Below are positions 10,900-22,102 of a DNA stretch of 64,000 nt, in pieces (the stretch's first letter is position 1; each line of letters opens with the position of its first letter). Below the pieces are notes generated by a model. That model saw only the letters and a list, made by a program, of their open reading frames with translations. It had not been told where the DNA came from and ran no database searches. Location of the stretch: NCBI GenBank assembly GCA_963383645.1, contig OY726563.1, forward strand, positions 35,742,331 through 35,806,330, read 5' to 3'. The position numbers were made by a program, and so were the translations under genes. The stretch comes from Muscardinus avellanarius. Lineage: Eukaryota > Chordata > Mammalia > Rodentia > Gliridae.

Positions 10900-11104
10900 T
10901 TTTGTGGGACTGAAATAGAAACCAGGGGAATTCTACCTCTGAGCTACACTTCAGTCCTATTTTATTTTTTATTTTGAAATAGAGTCTCGCTAAGTTGCTG
11001 AGTCTCACTAAGTTGCTGAAGCTGGTCTTGATTCTGCAATCTTCCTGTATCCGCTTCCTGAGTATTTGGGATTTCAGGCATTGCAGCACCATGCCCAGCT
11101 TAGT
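10900..11104 (-). mobile_element. B1-ID SINE
   Basis: ID tail 'ggaattctacctctgagcta' precedes B1 motifs. The head contains a small internal duplication of 'gagtctcactaagttgctga' type at about 10983-11020. It ends 'accatgcccagctta'. Confidence 0.92.
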
Positions 11105-12024
11105 TCCCATCTTTAACACAACCTGTGCTAATCCAGTCCATTGTTGTAACAGTTTTAAACATACCAGTGTTTCAAATCAAATATAAGAAATAGTGTCTGG
11201 CCCAAGTAGGCATTCTACAAATTTGTTTAATAGATGACCAAGTGTTCTGGTACATCCACAGTCATGTGCAAAACAGTTCATCATTGAATAATGGTTTTGG
11301 AAGTCTTTCAAACGGACACTAATAAGCAAAGGTACTGTTAGCATTATCTGTAATTGATACTTGGGTATAAACAAATATATCAGTATTCTGGAGTCTTTTT
11401 ATTTTTATTTTGTAATTTTATAAATTATTTACTGATTTATTTTTAATTTTTTATTGGATTCTTTAAAATGGAGGATTATCTTACTCATCCAAATCAATGA
11501 CAAATCTGGCATTTTCATCAGTTCTACACATATCGGATGACAGCTACAAATGGATGTTATCTAGTGAAAATTTCTCACCATATTATACTTGCTTGCTTTG
11601 GGTATCTTCATGTTTTAAAAAGTCACTGAATAAATTGCCATTTCCTTCCCTTGCTCTTGGAATGTTCTAAATTTTCTGAGAATTATTACTTTTCAGGGAG
11701 CACATGAAATTATAAAACTTATTTATCAGCACTAGGTATTCCTTTGAAGGCCAGAACTTAGTGTTAGCCTATATTTATTCTCTAACAATTGCACTAGCTA
11801 GAGGAAATTGTCAAGAACTAATATTAGTCTGACTATATTTGTGTTAACTTTCGATATCATTTTAAGTAGTTTTTTTCCCTATCTCTGCTATCCTCATTTA
11901 AGCTAGCCTCCTAATTGAAGAGTCACTGTCTTCAGATAACACTTTGAAAGATGTTAACCTATTGTTAGTTTACAGGGCACTTCTGTGCCTATGTTTCAGA
12001 TCTCAGTTTCACTGTGTTAGGAGG
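11105..12024. other. Mostly unassigned; possible MIR scrap at 11190-11240
   Basis: 'gtgtctggcccaagtaggca' followed by 'ttctacaaatttgtttaata' resembles a MIR 3' end in sense, but it is too short to be sure. The rest is AT-rich with no recognised element. Confidence 0.4.
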
Positions 12025-12125
12025 AGCATGATTCTATGCTTTGTAGCTAGTAGTTATGCCTCAGTGATGACACTTGAAACTTGCCAGGTCTCAGCTTCCT
12101 CATTTATAAGAGGACAACCATGTCA
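12025..12125 (+). mobile_element. MIR SINE fragment
   Basis: 'tgccaggtctcagcttcctc' followed by 'atttataagagg' is the MIR core in sense, preceded by a weakly matching segment. Confidence 0.6.
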
Positions 12126-13082
12126 GACTTTATCTTTTGGAATGTTTTCAAGATTCTGTATTTTTTTTTTTATGAAAAGCACTTTGAGAAGAATTTAAGA
12201 CAAAACAAATAAGAGAGATTCTTTTTTTCTCTTTAGAAAGGTAATTCAACCCAATGTAAACAACTGCTTTAGAATGCACTATGAAGTATTCACTTTCAGT
12301 TTCTTAGAGATACCAAATTCCATCCTTCAACCCCTATCATGAATAAATTGGGGCAAAATGATACTCAAGACTCCCAGAGATACATATAAGACCCTTTTGA
12401 AAATTTGATAGTTGGAACATAGTAGTCTCCCATTGAAGAGAAAAAGCTGTCTTTACTCATTGGGAAATAGTTTTCACATTTAGTTTGATTTCATTCCTGA
12501 TAACTTAATTGTTATACTGATTTGTTTATAATATTGAAATTACCTCTCAGCTCAGTCAGTAATGATTTATTTTGAAATTACAAAAAGTCATTAAAGGTAA
12601 GATAATACTCCTTCTTCTATTACTTTGCTGCTTTCCTAAAGATAATTGCCTTAGGATTTATAGTATTCTTATTCCTAAAATGAGAACATTTGCCCACACA
12701 AAAATATTTTCTTAGCTCTAATAAAATACTATCTACATAGACAGAATTTTTTTCTCTTCCTGTAAAAGGAAATATACTTGAATACTGAATACTTTTGCTC
12801 TGAATTTTATCTCTACTACAAGCTACAGAGATTGTCAATATGAAGAGTAAGTCAATATGGTGGAATGTGCAGGAGCACTTAGTACTCTGGAATGGAATGA
12901 TTAAGAATAGTTAGGACTTTGTGTGGGGATTTGTATCTGAGTTTCTTTTCTTTTATATAGGGTTTTGGAAGAGCTTCTCCCTAGACTTACCAATAGCAGA
13001 GCTACCAAATTGTCCTCGATTGGTTGGAGAAGTAGACTATTGGGCCTCCACCCATATATCCTCAGCTTTGTTGTCATTGCTT
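12126..13082. other. Unassigned AT-rich sequence
   Basis: No repeat family or coding signal recognised. Confidence 0.45.
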
Positions 13083-13153
13083 TACTGGGGACTGAACTCA
13101 CAGTTTCATGCATGGCAAGAAAATGTTGCACTGTTGAGCCACATCTGCAGCCT
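13083..13153 (-). mobile_element. Standalone ID-type SINE (tRNA-Ala derived)
   Basis: 'tactggggactgaactcaca' to 'gttgagccacatctgcagcc' is the reverse of an ID unit. It retains 'gcatggcaagaaaatg', a segment that the dimer SINEs elsewhere in the window have lost. No B1 head follows. It is therefore a different, probably older tRNA-derived insertion. Confidence 0.7.
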
Positions 13154-14814
13154 TCCTGGGCCTTAATTAATTTAATCGCATGCCAGCCCAACTTCAAATG
13201 CCAGCAAATGCATCTTTGCCCAAGGCTTTCTCTGGCTACTTCAGCCAACTCTGGCAAAAGCAGGCCAGAAAAGTACCAGGAAATTAATGCCACCTGGGAG
13301 TAGCCTTCCATCAATGGCTGATGAAAATGACTAAATAAATCCCTTGGCCTTTCGCTCCTTGAATGTTATAACACTGAAATGTATGTCCTAAGCCCCATCC
13401 CAGAGTTCCTCAGGGAGACTGAGCTCACATTGCATCTAGGGATAACTTCCTGGTAATGGCTATTTTATTGATCTCATTTCCTTCCATCTTACTTCCTCAC
13501 TCCTTTACTGGTGGTTTCTGGGATCACCTCCAACAAATCTATTTGCAGTCAAATCCATGACTTTGGGTTTGCATTGGGACAAATCCAAGCAAGGACATTG
13601 GGGGACCTAGATTCTTTCCTTATATTTATGTTTAGGAAGGAAGGTTGACCGTTACAATCAGCAAGTAAGTGTATGGCTTTAGATTGTCCAGCTTTTCACC
13701 ATGACTATGATGGCATCTGGGAGAAGCTTCTTTGTTTTCAAGGAGCTGATGTTATGCAAGAGAGAAAACTTGAGAGGCAGTGAAAGAACTTGAAGTGAGG
13801 AATGATATGTAAGGGCATGGCAATCCGAGCTCATAGGCAAAGGGAGGTAAGTGAGTTGCTTGTGGCAGTATGGGGCAGAGTCCAACTGGACCAGCACACT
13901 GCCAATATGGCTACCTCCCATCAGTCCTTTAACAGTTTTTTCTTCTCCCTCACTTTGTTACCAATACTCTCTAGCTAAGCAGAGTTAAGACTTCATTGAT
14001 AATAGATTTTCATGTATCTTTTTTAGACTATTTTATTTGAAAACAAATGTAGATAGACCATTGTGGTAAGAGTGAGAGACCTGTAGGTAGTTAATATTCT
14101 CAACTAAGGTAAAGAGAGCAGCATGGTAAGAGAAGCAAGATATTGTTTGACATTTAAAAATAGACCCAACTCTACCAATTAGTCTGTTCTGCCCATGGTA
14201 ACCTTATTCAATGTTGTGGTGGTAATCGCTTCTGGAAAGCTTTGACATATTTTATAATTGAACTGCCAGGTTCACACTTAGCTATAATTCATTCACAGAT
14301 AAGTGTGTCTTGTTAACCAAATTATGTTGACTCCCTTGGAAATCCAATATGAGGACTTTCCTGTTTCCTGTATTCATGTGGTTTTATAGTCTCATGACAG
14401 ACCATTAACATGATGAAAGATTGATTATTGTCTTGGGTACCAAACTGTAATTTGGCCCTATTTTCATTTTTCTTTTTCATCAGCTGCAGAATCATATGCA
14501 TTTATCAAAATGGGTGTCATCTGTTTTGAAATTCATGAAGTTAGATTGCACACTTGTCAAACATTTTTTCTTCTAGCATTGACAAAAACATCAACATCAA
14601 GCTTTACTTAAGTTGTTTAGAAATAGAGATGTCCAGGTGAAAGAATGGTGGAATCAAAATGAAAGACTAAGGGCTAGAATGGCTCATTCATTCCACCAAC
14701 ATTTTTTTTCTAAGAAGACATTTTTGAATGCATTCAGTGTATACAGCAAATTGCCAAATGTGGGCTGAAGTCTCTGAGGGGCTGAAGGAATGTAAGGCTA
14801 ATGTGTCTGTTCAA
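13154..14814. other. Unassigned, relatively repeat-poor stretch
   Basis: About 1.6 kb without a recognised transposon. Part of it (14250-14620) has the even, low-CpG, homeobox-site-like texture often seen in conserved non-coding DNA, but this is an impression only. Confidence 0.4.
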
Positions 14815-14930
14815 AAATTATTTAGTCCTTGCATTGGTACTGTTCTAAGCATGGGTAAAATGGCAATAACAAAACAGGCAAAATCCTTTCCCTCATAAAC
14901 TGTGGATTCTAGAGAGTGTATGTGATATAA
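14815..14930 (+). mobile_element. Ancient interspersed repeat (L2/MIR era), tentative
   Basis: 'tggtactgttctaagcatgg' and 'caaaatcctttccctcataa' match the widespread mammalian pattern 'ggcactgttctaagcactgg ... ccctgccctcatggagct'. The family is not certain. Confidence 0.45.
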
Positions 14931-14940
14931 AAGAAAAGGA

Positions 14941-15140
14941 AGCCAGGTGCTGTGGTGCATGCTTGTAACGGGGAGGCTGAGACAGGAGGATCATAGGTTC
15001 AGGTACAGCCTCAGCAACTTAGCAAGACTCTCAACAACCCAGCAAGACTATGTTTCAAAATAAAAATAACAACAGAGCTGAGGTTGTAGCTCAGAGGTAG
15101 CACACATTTTGGATTAATTCCCAGTACCAAAAAGAAAAAA
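14941..15140 (+). mobile_element. B1-ID SINE
   Basis: Head 'agccaggtgctgtggtgcat', with a deletion that removes the 'cccagcacttggg' segment. Tail 'gaggttgtagctcagaggta'. Confidence 0.93.
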
Positions 15141-15169
15141 TATTCAATGGATATTTAGCCCATTATTAC

Positions 15170-15384
15170 ATTTTTTGTGGTACTGGGGATAGAACCCAGG
15201 GACATTCTACCTCCGAGCTACACCCCTAGCCCTAGTTTTGATTCTTTTTTTAATTTTTGAAATAGGGTCTCACTGAGTTTCAAAGGGCCTCACTAAGTAG
15301 CTGAGCTTGTCCGTGAACCGAGATCCTCCTGTCTCAGCCTCCTGAATGCTGGAATTACAAGTGTGCGCCACCATGCCCAGCATC
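15170..15384 (-). mobile_element. B1-ID SINE, 'gagtttcaaagggcctc' type
   Basis: Complete reverse copy: 'gtggtactggggatagaacc', then 'tctcactgagtttcaaaggg', head end 'gtgtgcgccaccatgcccag'. It is relatively well preserved. Confidence 0.95.
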
Positions 15385-15884
15385 AGCCCTTATTTTTTAA
15401 AACTCTTACACTCTATTTGGAAATACAAATCAAAACCATTAAGTGAAAGTTACAAATCAATGCAAAAATGGGACGAATGAATAAAGAATGCATTTTGCAC
15501 GTAGGTGGCTAAGGCAAGTGCAGTAAAATTATGACCCAACACTGCCTCTTCCAGACACTAGGTATTTACTAGCACCTCAAGGAAGTCACTTATTTGACTG
15601 TAACTGTTCCCAGAGCAGTGGTCCAAGGGAAATTTCACTGCTAATTAAAGCCTCCAATAATTTGTCATTAAGACCATTCATAAAGGACAATCTGGAAGAA
15701 ATATAATTCCAAATGCAGCTTTAAAAACCTACAATGAATCTCATACTGATGCATATGCTACTTTAAGGTTTTGTTACAAGATAAAGTTGCCTGTTTTTGT
15801 TGTTTGAATTTAACATGGTATTAAAGGAGATTGTAATTAGTGTAACAGACAAGGAAAATAAATTTTATCTTATGAACTGAAAGA
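15385..15884. other. Unassigned; candidate conserved non-coding element
   Basis: No transposon recognised. The part 15630-15880 contains 'ctgctaattaaagcctccaa' and 'ataatttgtcattaag', dense in TAATTA-like homeodomain motifs and free of CpG. This would fit an old regulatory element but is not proof. Confidence 0.35.
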
Positions 15885-16420
15885 AAAAAGTTAAATTGTC
15901 ATTATTTTCAGACAATCTAATTGTTTACATAGAAAACTCAAGAGGCTCAACAAGCTATTAGAACTAATAAGAAATTTCAACGAGGTTAGTGGATAAAAAT
16001 AAAATTTGAAAATTAGCAATGTTCCAATGCAACAACCAATTAGAAAAGGTAATTTTAAAAATCCTATTCTCAGGAACAAGAAACCCTTACCTATGAACAA
16101 ATCTAATAAAAACATATACAACTTAAAGTAGAAAACCAGATGGAGGGTGCTATATGTCTGTGTATATTACTTTAATAAAATTCCAGTAGTTATGTGTGTG
16201 TGTAATTTGATAAGATGATCTTAAAATTCAAATGAGATAATAAAGAACCAAAACAATAAGACTAGTTTGAAAAATACATAAAAGAAAGGTAGAATAATAT
16301 GTCCTACTACATATAAATACATATAAAATATATATTTCAATACTACATTAACTGAAACAGTGTTGTATTGCTATAGGGATTGAAAAGAAGACCACTTATC
16401 ACAGGAAAGTGCAGATATTT
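15885..16420 (+). mobile_element. Old L1 (L1M class) ORF2 reverse-transcriptase region
   Basis: 'ttgtttacatagaaaactca' and 'ctattagaactaataagaaa' are the segment just downstream of the reverse-transcriptase catalytic loop in an L1M. The match continues to about 16400 with 'acagtgttgtattgctatag'. Many frameshifts and stops. Confidence 0.8.
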
Positions 16421-17057
16421 ATGTGTGTGTTTTTGTGTATTTATGTTAAAGTGTGTGAGCTTGTATCCTACTTTTGAAATAGGCCTCCTTTTGTCTCAGT
16501 TCTCACTGAAACATGAAGACAGTAAATCCTACACTTCAAAGACATCACAATGTGGACATTTCAAAGTCAAAATATGAGGATTGTTTATTTAGCTTTTAAG
16601 CCCTTCTTTTTCACAGAGGATGAAGATAGTGGTGGAGACTTTGAGGGGGATTTGTGAAGAAAATGTCTTGGACAATTGTTGGCTGTCTCAACCCATATGC
16701 CTTTTATGGTAAGTGGATTGAGAACACTTTCCCTTTAATTCAAGAAGAAATCAGAAGCTGTGATGTGGCTTTTACCAGTAGTTGAGCCCAATGGACTGAT
16801 GCTAGCCCCTTTTGGAAGCCTGGAGGCTCTTTGGGGATTGAGGACCCGACCTGCTTTGATGGTGGAGTAAATTCTCCCTGCACTGAGCTTGGCCATCAAT
16901 CCTAGAGCTGGCTGCTACTGCAGATGTCAGATATCAAAATGTTTCCCGAGCATGAGAAAATGTTTCCCGAGCATGAGATGGGACCATATGTAGAACAGAG
17001 AGCTTACCAGGAGCTCTAAGTATTTCTGTCCCAGTGAATTACCAGGAGGGAGGGAGG
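16421..17057. other. Unassigned; contains a 21-bp exact tandem duplication
   Basis: No family recognised. A perfect 21-bp unit beginning aaaatgtttcccgag is present twice head to tail at 16936-16956 and 16957-16977. Confidence 0.6.
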
Positions 17058-17078
17058 AAGAGAGAGAGAGAAAAAAAA

Positions 17079-17118
<40 letters not shown>

Positions 17119-17124
17119 AGAGAG

Positions 17125-17182
<58 letters not shown>
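17058..17182. repeat. Compound (GA)n(CA)n(GA)n microsatellite
   Basis: A short GA block, A-rich spacer, CA run at about 17084-17114 and a long GA run to 17182. The minus-strand frames of 81 and 116 codons that cross it are artefacts. Confidence 0.96.
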
Positions 17183-17187
<5 letters not shown>

Positions 17188-17962
17188 CAATAGATAACAG
17201 ACAGATTGTCTTATTTGGAGTGGGAACCTGAAAAAACCAAGGGCCAAGAGTGAAGTAGCCATCCCAAGAAACCACATCAGCCATCAGCCAGGTTCACAGG
17301 AAATTCACATAAATGCCTTGAGGAATCTCTATAAATCCTCAGACAGAAAAAGTCAGTTTCAAGTGTCTGTCAGGCTCAGTAAGAATAAAGTCATCTTTAT
17401 ATCTCCTCTCTTTAGAACAAGAAAGCTAGAGAAGAAGGTGGGAGCTGAGGATTGAAGGCTTTAGGTAGAGAAAATGGAAGGTTCATGTACAGCTCCCATG
17501 ACATGCCTTCTCATCTGCACAGGCCCTAGCAGGGTGAGGAAATATAACTCTAAATCATGTTTGGAGTTTTGATCATTATATAGTGCTGAATGCTCATATG
17601 GACGTGTATATATACAAATTTCTGCTCTAACACCAAATATGTAGTTCTGAAAAAACTCTCATGTTAAAAAAATTACACACTATAAATAACTTGCTTACAG
17701 TGAAAATATAGTTTGGGCAGACCATTCAAAACCAGGGGAAATTTCAAAGTAGACTACTAAGAAAAACTGTAGAAATCTTAATAAAAATACTAGCATAGTT
17801 TGATTGCCACTAAAATACTTAATGGTCCTTAAATAAGCTCATACTTGTCCATTCTTGACCATGGTTCATCCTTTCACCATGGAGATAACAAGATACAGAG
17901 GACATTAAAATGTCCACAAACAAATTCATCAAAGCTGAAAATCAGATCTAGGGAATAAACAA
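17183..17962. other. Unassigned sequence
   Basis: No recognised element in about 780 bp. Confidence 0.45.
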
Positions 17963-18057
17963 TTTTTTTCTTTTCTTTTCTTTTCCTTTCTTCTTCCTTC
18001 CTTCCTTCCTTCCTTCCTTCCTTCCTTCCTTCCTTCCTTCCTTCCTTCCTTCCTTCT
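17963..18057. repeat. Pure pyrimidine tract, mainly (TTCC)n
   Basis: About 95 bp of uninterrupted C and T on the plus strand, with TTTTC units first and then a perfect CTTC/TTCC run. It ends where a minus-strand SINE begins, so on the SINE's sense strand it is a (GGAA)n-type expansion of the 3' tail. Confidence 0.96.
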
Positions 18058-18071
18058 GCTTTCTTTCCTTT

Positions 18072-18450
18072 TTTTCTCACTGGGGATTGTACCCAGGGAT
18101 ATTCTACACCCCTAGCCCTATTTAATTTAATTATATTAATTTATTTTTTCCAGGTCTGGGGATGAAATTTAGGGGAATTCAACCTCTGAGCTACCCCTTC
18201 AGCCCTATTTTTAATTCTTTATTTTGAGACAGGGTCTCACTAAGTTGCTGAGGGCCTCCATGAGTAGCTGAAGCTGGCTGCGAACCGTGATCCTCCAGTC
18301 TCAGCCTCCCAAATGCTGAGAGTACAAGCATGCGTCACCTTGCTCAGATCCTATTTTATTTTGTAACAGAGTCTTGCTAAGTTTCTGAGGATCTCCTTAA
18401 GTTGCTGAGGCTGGCTTTGAACCTGCGGTCTTCCTGTCTCAGCCTTCTTC
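18072..18450 (-). mobile_element. Outer B1-ID SINE of a SINE-in-SINE pair
   Basis: The ID half lies at 18072-18128 ('cactggggattgtacccagg') and the B1 half at 18351-18450 ('acagagtcttgctaagtttc'). A second SINE sits between them in the T-rich linker. The final head segment is missing. Confidence 0.88.
18152..18350 (-). mobile_element. Inner B1-ID SINE inserted in the outer SINE's linker
   Basis: Complete reverse copy from 'ggtctggggatgaaatttag' to 'catgcgtcaccttgctcaga'. Same orientation as the host SINE. Confidence 0.9.
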
Positions 18451-19011
18451 TTTAATGGTGAATTTCTGACTTTTCATAGCAAGATTTGCAGCCTGTAAAG
18501 TCAGGGTGGTTGAGGGAATTGCAGTCCTGTGTTTCTGAGAGATCTACAGAGATCAGTACATGTACTGGAGAAGACTTTCTGTTGAACTATGTAATATTTT
18601 TTGTGGTCCTATGGTACCCAATGGAAATCTAACATTGTGGCTTTACCAGAGATTGCAAAGACAACATAAGCACCTAGAATCCAAGATGAGTAAATGCCAC
18701 TCCAGTTTGATGGGACACAATGGATTTAAATAGTTTCTGAGGTTAATCTTCTCTCCTTGACTTAAATGGAATGATTTATTATTGATCAGTTTCCCATAAG
18801 TATCAAATGATGAATCTGGAATCAAGATTCTCATCCACTTGTTTCTTAAGTCCAGTGTTAGATAAAATAGTCATTAAATTCAGAATAAGAGACACAGTTT
18901 ACAGTGGAAGCTATGGAAATTAAGGGCATGATATATCTGTGACTTGGTAGACACTAAATTACCACAAAAGGAATGAACCCTATTAAACAATATGAAATTA
19001 GAACCTCTGCA
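18451..19011. other. Unassigned sequence
   Basis: Nothing recognised. Confidence 0.45.
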
Positions 19012-19175
19012 ATGATTCTTACCTGCTCTCTGACCTTGTGCTACTTTCTTAAACTCTGAGTTTCTACATCTGTATAGGGGAATAATGATTTATATATTAT
19101 GAAGTTGTGAGAATTAAATGAAATTATGTATGCAAATTGACTCATACAACACTTGGAGCATAAGTGAATAGTCAA
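19012..19175 (+). mobile_element. MIR SINE
   Basis: 'tctgagtttctacatctgta', 'gagaattaaatgaaattatg' and 'acttggagcataagtgaata' follow the MIR core and 3' end in sense. Confidence 0.75.
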
Positions 19176-19239
19176 GTAATGCCTTGCCACCTCTTTCTTG
19201 ATCCCTATATTATATTTTAGACATTTGGTTGACTGGGAC

Positions 19240-19510
19240 AAGTTTGGGACAAGTTAGGATGGGCTAGATTATGCTGTCATAACAAATAACTCTAAAGTCT
19301 TAGTGTCCTACAACACTAAAGGTTGGTTTCTTGCTTACTCTTGCTACTTCTCCACTGTAAGTTAACTGTGGTTTTAGTATACATTGGTTTTTCTCTGGGA
19401 CTTGATTTAGATTATTGTCAGGAGTTGTGGCAGAAGGGAAAACAAACGTAGTGAGGAAGATTTTAGATTTAAATCCTCCACCCAGAATTGACACATGTCT
19501 GGAGAGTTAT
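19240..19510 (-). mobile_element. Ancient LTR-type repeat, family unresolved
   Basis: 'gctagattatgctgtcataa', 'gtcttagtgtcctacaacac' and 'ttgacacatgtctggagag' match an old mammalian-wide element read in reverse (reverse strand would carry its AATAAA-type 3' end). I recognise the pattern but cannot name the family. Confidence 0.5.
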
Positions 19511-19843
19511 ACTTCTTTCACAAATATGGGCAACAAATATTGGTAAAGGCTAGTAGCTTAGCACAGGGATGATCCAGCTGAGCATTATTTCCTAGCTTTG
19601 TTTTCCTGAACTTTGCAGAAAAAGATGAGGAGAGAGCAACTATCTGATCATAGGATTATCTATTCATATGAAAATGTTTTTATATAATCCTACCTACTTA
19701 TCTTTTAACTTTTAAGTCAGATGCTGCTTTCATCCCAGTCTGCTTCAATTTTCCTTACTGGAAAATAATTCCCTTCCACTGTGGTATGACGTTTTGCTTC
19801 TTAGAGCATGGTACCATACTCTGCCATGTATTATAATGTATTA

Positions 19844-20170
19844 CAGTTGAGAATTTCTAATATAAACCAGTATCTAAAGTGCTCCAAAATATTAAACTTT
19901 TTCAACACTAACATGACACCATAAGTGGAAAATTCTATACTCAACTGTGACAGATAATAGTCAAAACATGAGTGCACCAAAAATATTATTTAAAATTACC
20001 TTCAGGCTATGTATACAGGGTATATATGAAACATTGAATTTTATGTTTAGACTTGGGTCACATCCCAAAGATATCTCATTGTGTATGTGCAAATATTTAA
20101 AAATATGAAAAAATTGAAACTCAGAAGCACTTCTGATCCCAAGAATTTCAAACAGGCTATACTTAACTTG
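19844..20170 (+). mobile_element. Tigger-family DNA transposon remnant (Tigger3/4 or MER6-like)
   Basis: Begins 'cagttgagaatttctaatat', contains 'gtgctccaaaatattaaact' and 'aaattgaaactcagaagcac', and ends 'ggctatacttaacttg'. TA dinucleotides border it at 19842-19843 and 20171-20172, as expected for the TcMar superfamily. Non-autonomous, no transposase. Confidence 0.78.
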
Positions 20171-20172
20171 TA

Positions 20173-21728
20173 TTTGCATAGCTATTTTCTTTCCTGAGAA
20201 CACTTACCTTCAAGGAGTTTAAAATCTGTCTTGTTCATCCTTGGAACCTTCAAGTTATCAAGTTATCTAGATCAGTGTATTGCACATAATTGATTCAAAT
20301 ATTTGCAGCCCTACAGTAAAGACTTGAGAAAGAAGTAATCAGTATGTGTTGGTAGGGTAGAGGGAAACAGATATTATACAATAGAGAAATGTCTCCTCTT
20401 CAATTCAAATATATATTTTCTGGCAATCCCTTAGTATCATGGAATACTCCCTAGAGAATCTGGAATGTCAAATAAGGTTCCTAAGAACCACTCTTGCAGG
20501 GTTCATAAAGGACAGATGCTGTTGGAGAAAATTAAAGCCATCAGAAAACTATATCTGCTAGTTTATAATTAGCAGTTACTGCAGAAAAGAGAAACATTTA
20601 TTCCATTCTGACAACAAAGATTTTATAATTTCACCAACAGTTTTTGCCTATACCCTTTCCAGGATGCATTAAGCCATTTACAAACAGAAAAAATAGCCTT
20701 AACATTGATGGAATAAACAAGAAAATAGGCCTTCTCAGGCTGTCATCAATCTGACCAGACAACAACATGTGACATATTATGGTTACCATGTGGATCTTTA
20801 TGTACCTTTTATTTACTAATAATCAAGTGCTGAGTCAGGTCTGAGAAATGATCAAGGGATATAAATTCTTCTCTAGTGATTAGAAATACTAAAGAATCAC
20901 CTGTATATTTTAAATTGGACTACCAATTATTGAGAATCTACTATGCATAAGCCCAGGCACTGTCATAGTTTGGAGCTACTGACTCTTTTAAAACAACTTA
21001 TAGTTTTATTCTGAGAATATCTTTTTTGTTTGTTTTTTCATCTGCCTGAAATATTCTGGTTTCTGTTCCCTACATAGCCTACTGGTTTGGTTTATACATC
21101 ACACCAGTTGGGAGGCATTTCTAGACCTCCAAAGAAAGGTTTACTTTCCCTTTATATATGTTTTTGCTAAAATATAAACTTCCCTTATAGCACAAACTTT
21201 GCTGTATTTTCTTGTTTAATTGTCTGTATCTTCTATTGGCCTATACATTTTGGGAGGTCAAGGCCTGTTTCTTGCTCATTTCTGTATCCCCTGCACCATT
21301 ATGATACCTGATGAAAGTTAATGTATCATTATCTTTTTATGGCTATTATATGATTATATTATTACAATATACTACCATGTCAATGCCCTAAGATAGTGCT
21401 AAGTGTCTTGTAACCTTGAGGGATTTACCCATTTACAACTAACTGCAATTCTTGAATAGCACTCTTTGGAATGTCTATGGACTGTTTTGTCAGAGGGATT
21501 TGAATAGGATGCTTTGTTTTTCAGTAAGATTAACAAAGCCAGGAATCAAGATTTGTGCTTTAGGCTTGGCTCTGCAACTACTTTGCTGTGTGCTCCTGGG
21601 AAATAACCTCAACTTCCCAAACTATTTTCCTAACCTATCAGAAAAAGAAATACCAGAATGTGGAGTCAGAGATGTCACATGTCTGACATTCTGTTACTAC
21701 AGTTGTGTGGCAATTTAAAAATAGGATG
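20173..21728. other. Unassigned, repeat-poor stretch
   Basis: About 1.5 kb with only a doubtful MIR/L2 scrap near 20930-20990 ('ctactatgcataagcccagg'). The part 20480-20800 is even in texture and lacks CpG. No open frame worth reporting; the plus-strand frame at 21452-21718 has no domain. Confidence 0.4.
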
Positions 21729-22062
21729 TGTTATAGTTTGAATATGGAACATCTGCCAAAGGCTCATGTGTTGAAGTACAGGTTCCTAATAAAACAATGT
21801 TCAGAGGGGACGCTTTGGGGGAAGTATTAAATCATGAGGGCTCTGACTTTATCAGTGGATTAATCTACTGATGGAGTAATAACTTGATGGCATTATTGAG
21901 AAATGGTGCAAACTGTAGGAGGTGTGGCCTAGTTACACGAAGTAAATCACCTGGGTGTGCCCTGGAAGAGTAATTCCTCCTCCTCCTCCTCCTCCTCCTC
22001 CTCCTCCTCCTCCTCCTCCTCCTCCTCCTTCTTCTTCTTCTTCTTCTTCTTCTTCTTCTTCT

Positions 22063-22102
<40 letters not shown>

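Noticed and set aside
12901..13314. Minus-strand 137-codon frame and overlapping plus-strand 112-codon frame
   Set aside because: Both cross the ID element at 13083-13153, and the two strands are open over the same bases, which is typical of chance. No domain recognised.
16936..16977. 21-bp duplication as a transposon target-site duplication
   Set aside because: The two units are directly adjacent with nothing between them, so there is no inserted element.
16927..17284. Minus-strand frames of 81 and 116 codons with (LS)n and (CV)n runs
   Set aside because: Produced by GA and CA microsatellites; flanks have no coding features.
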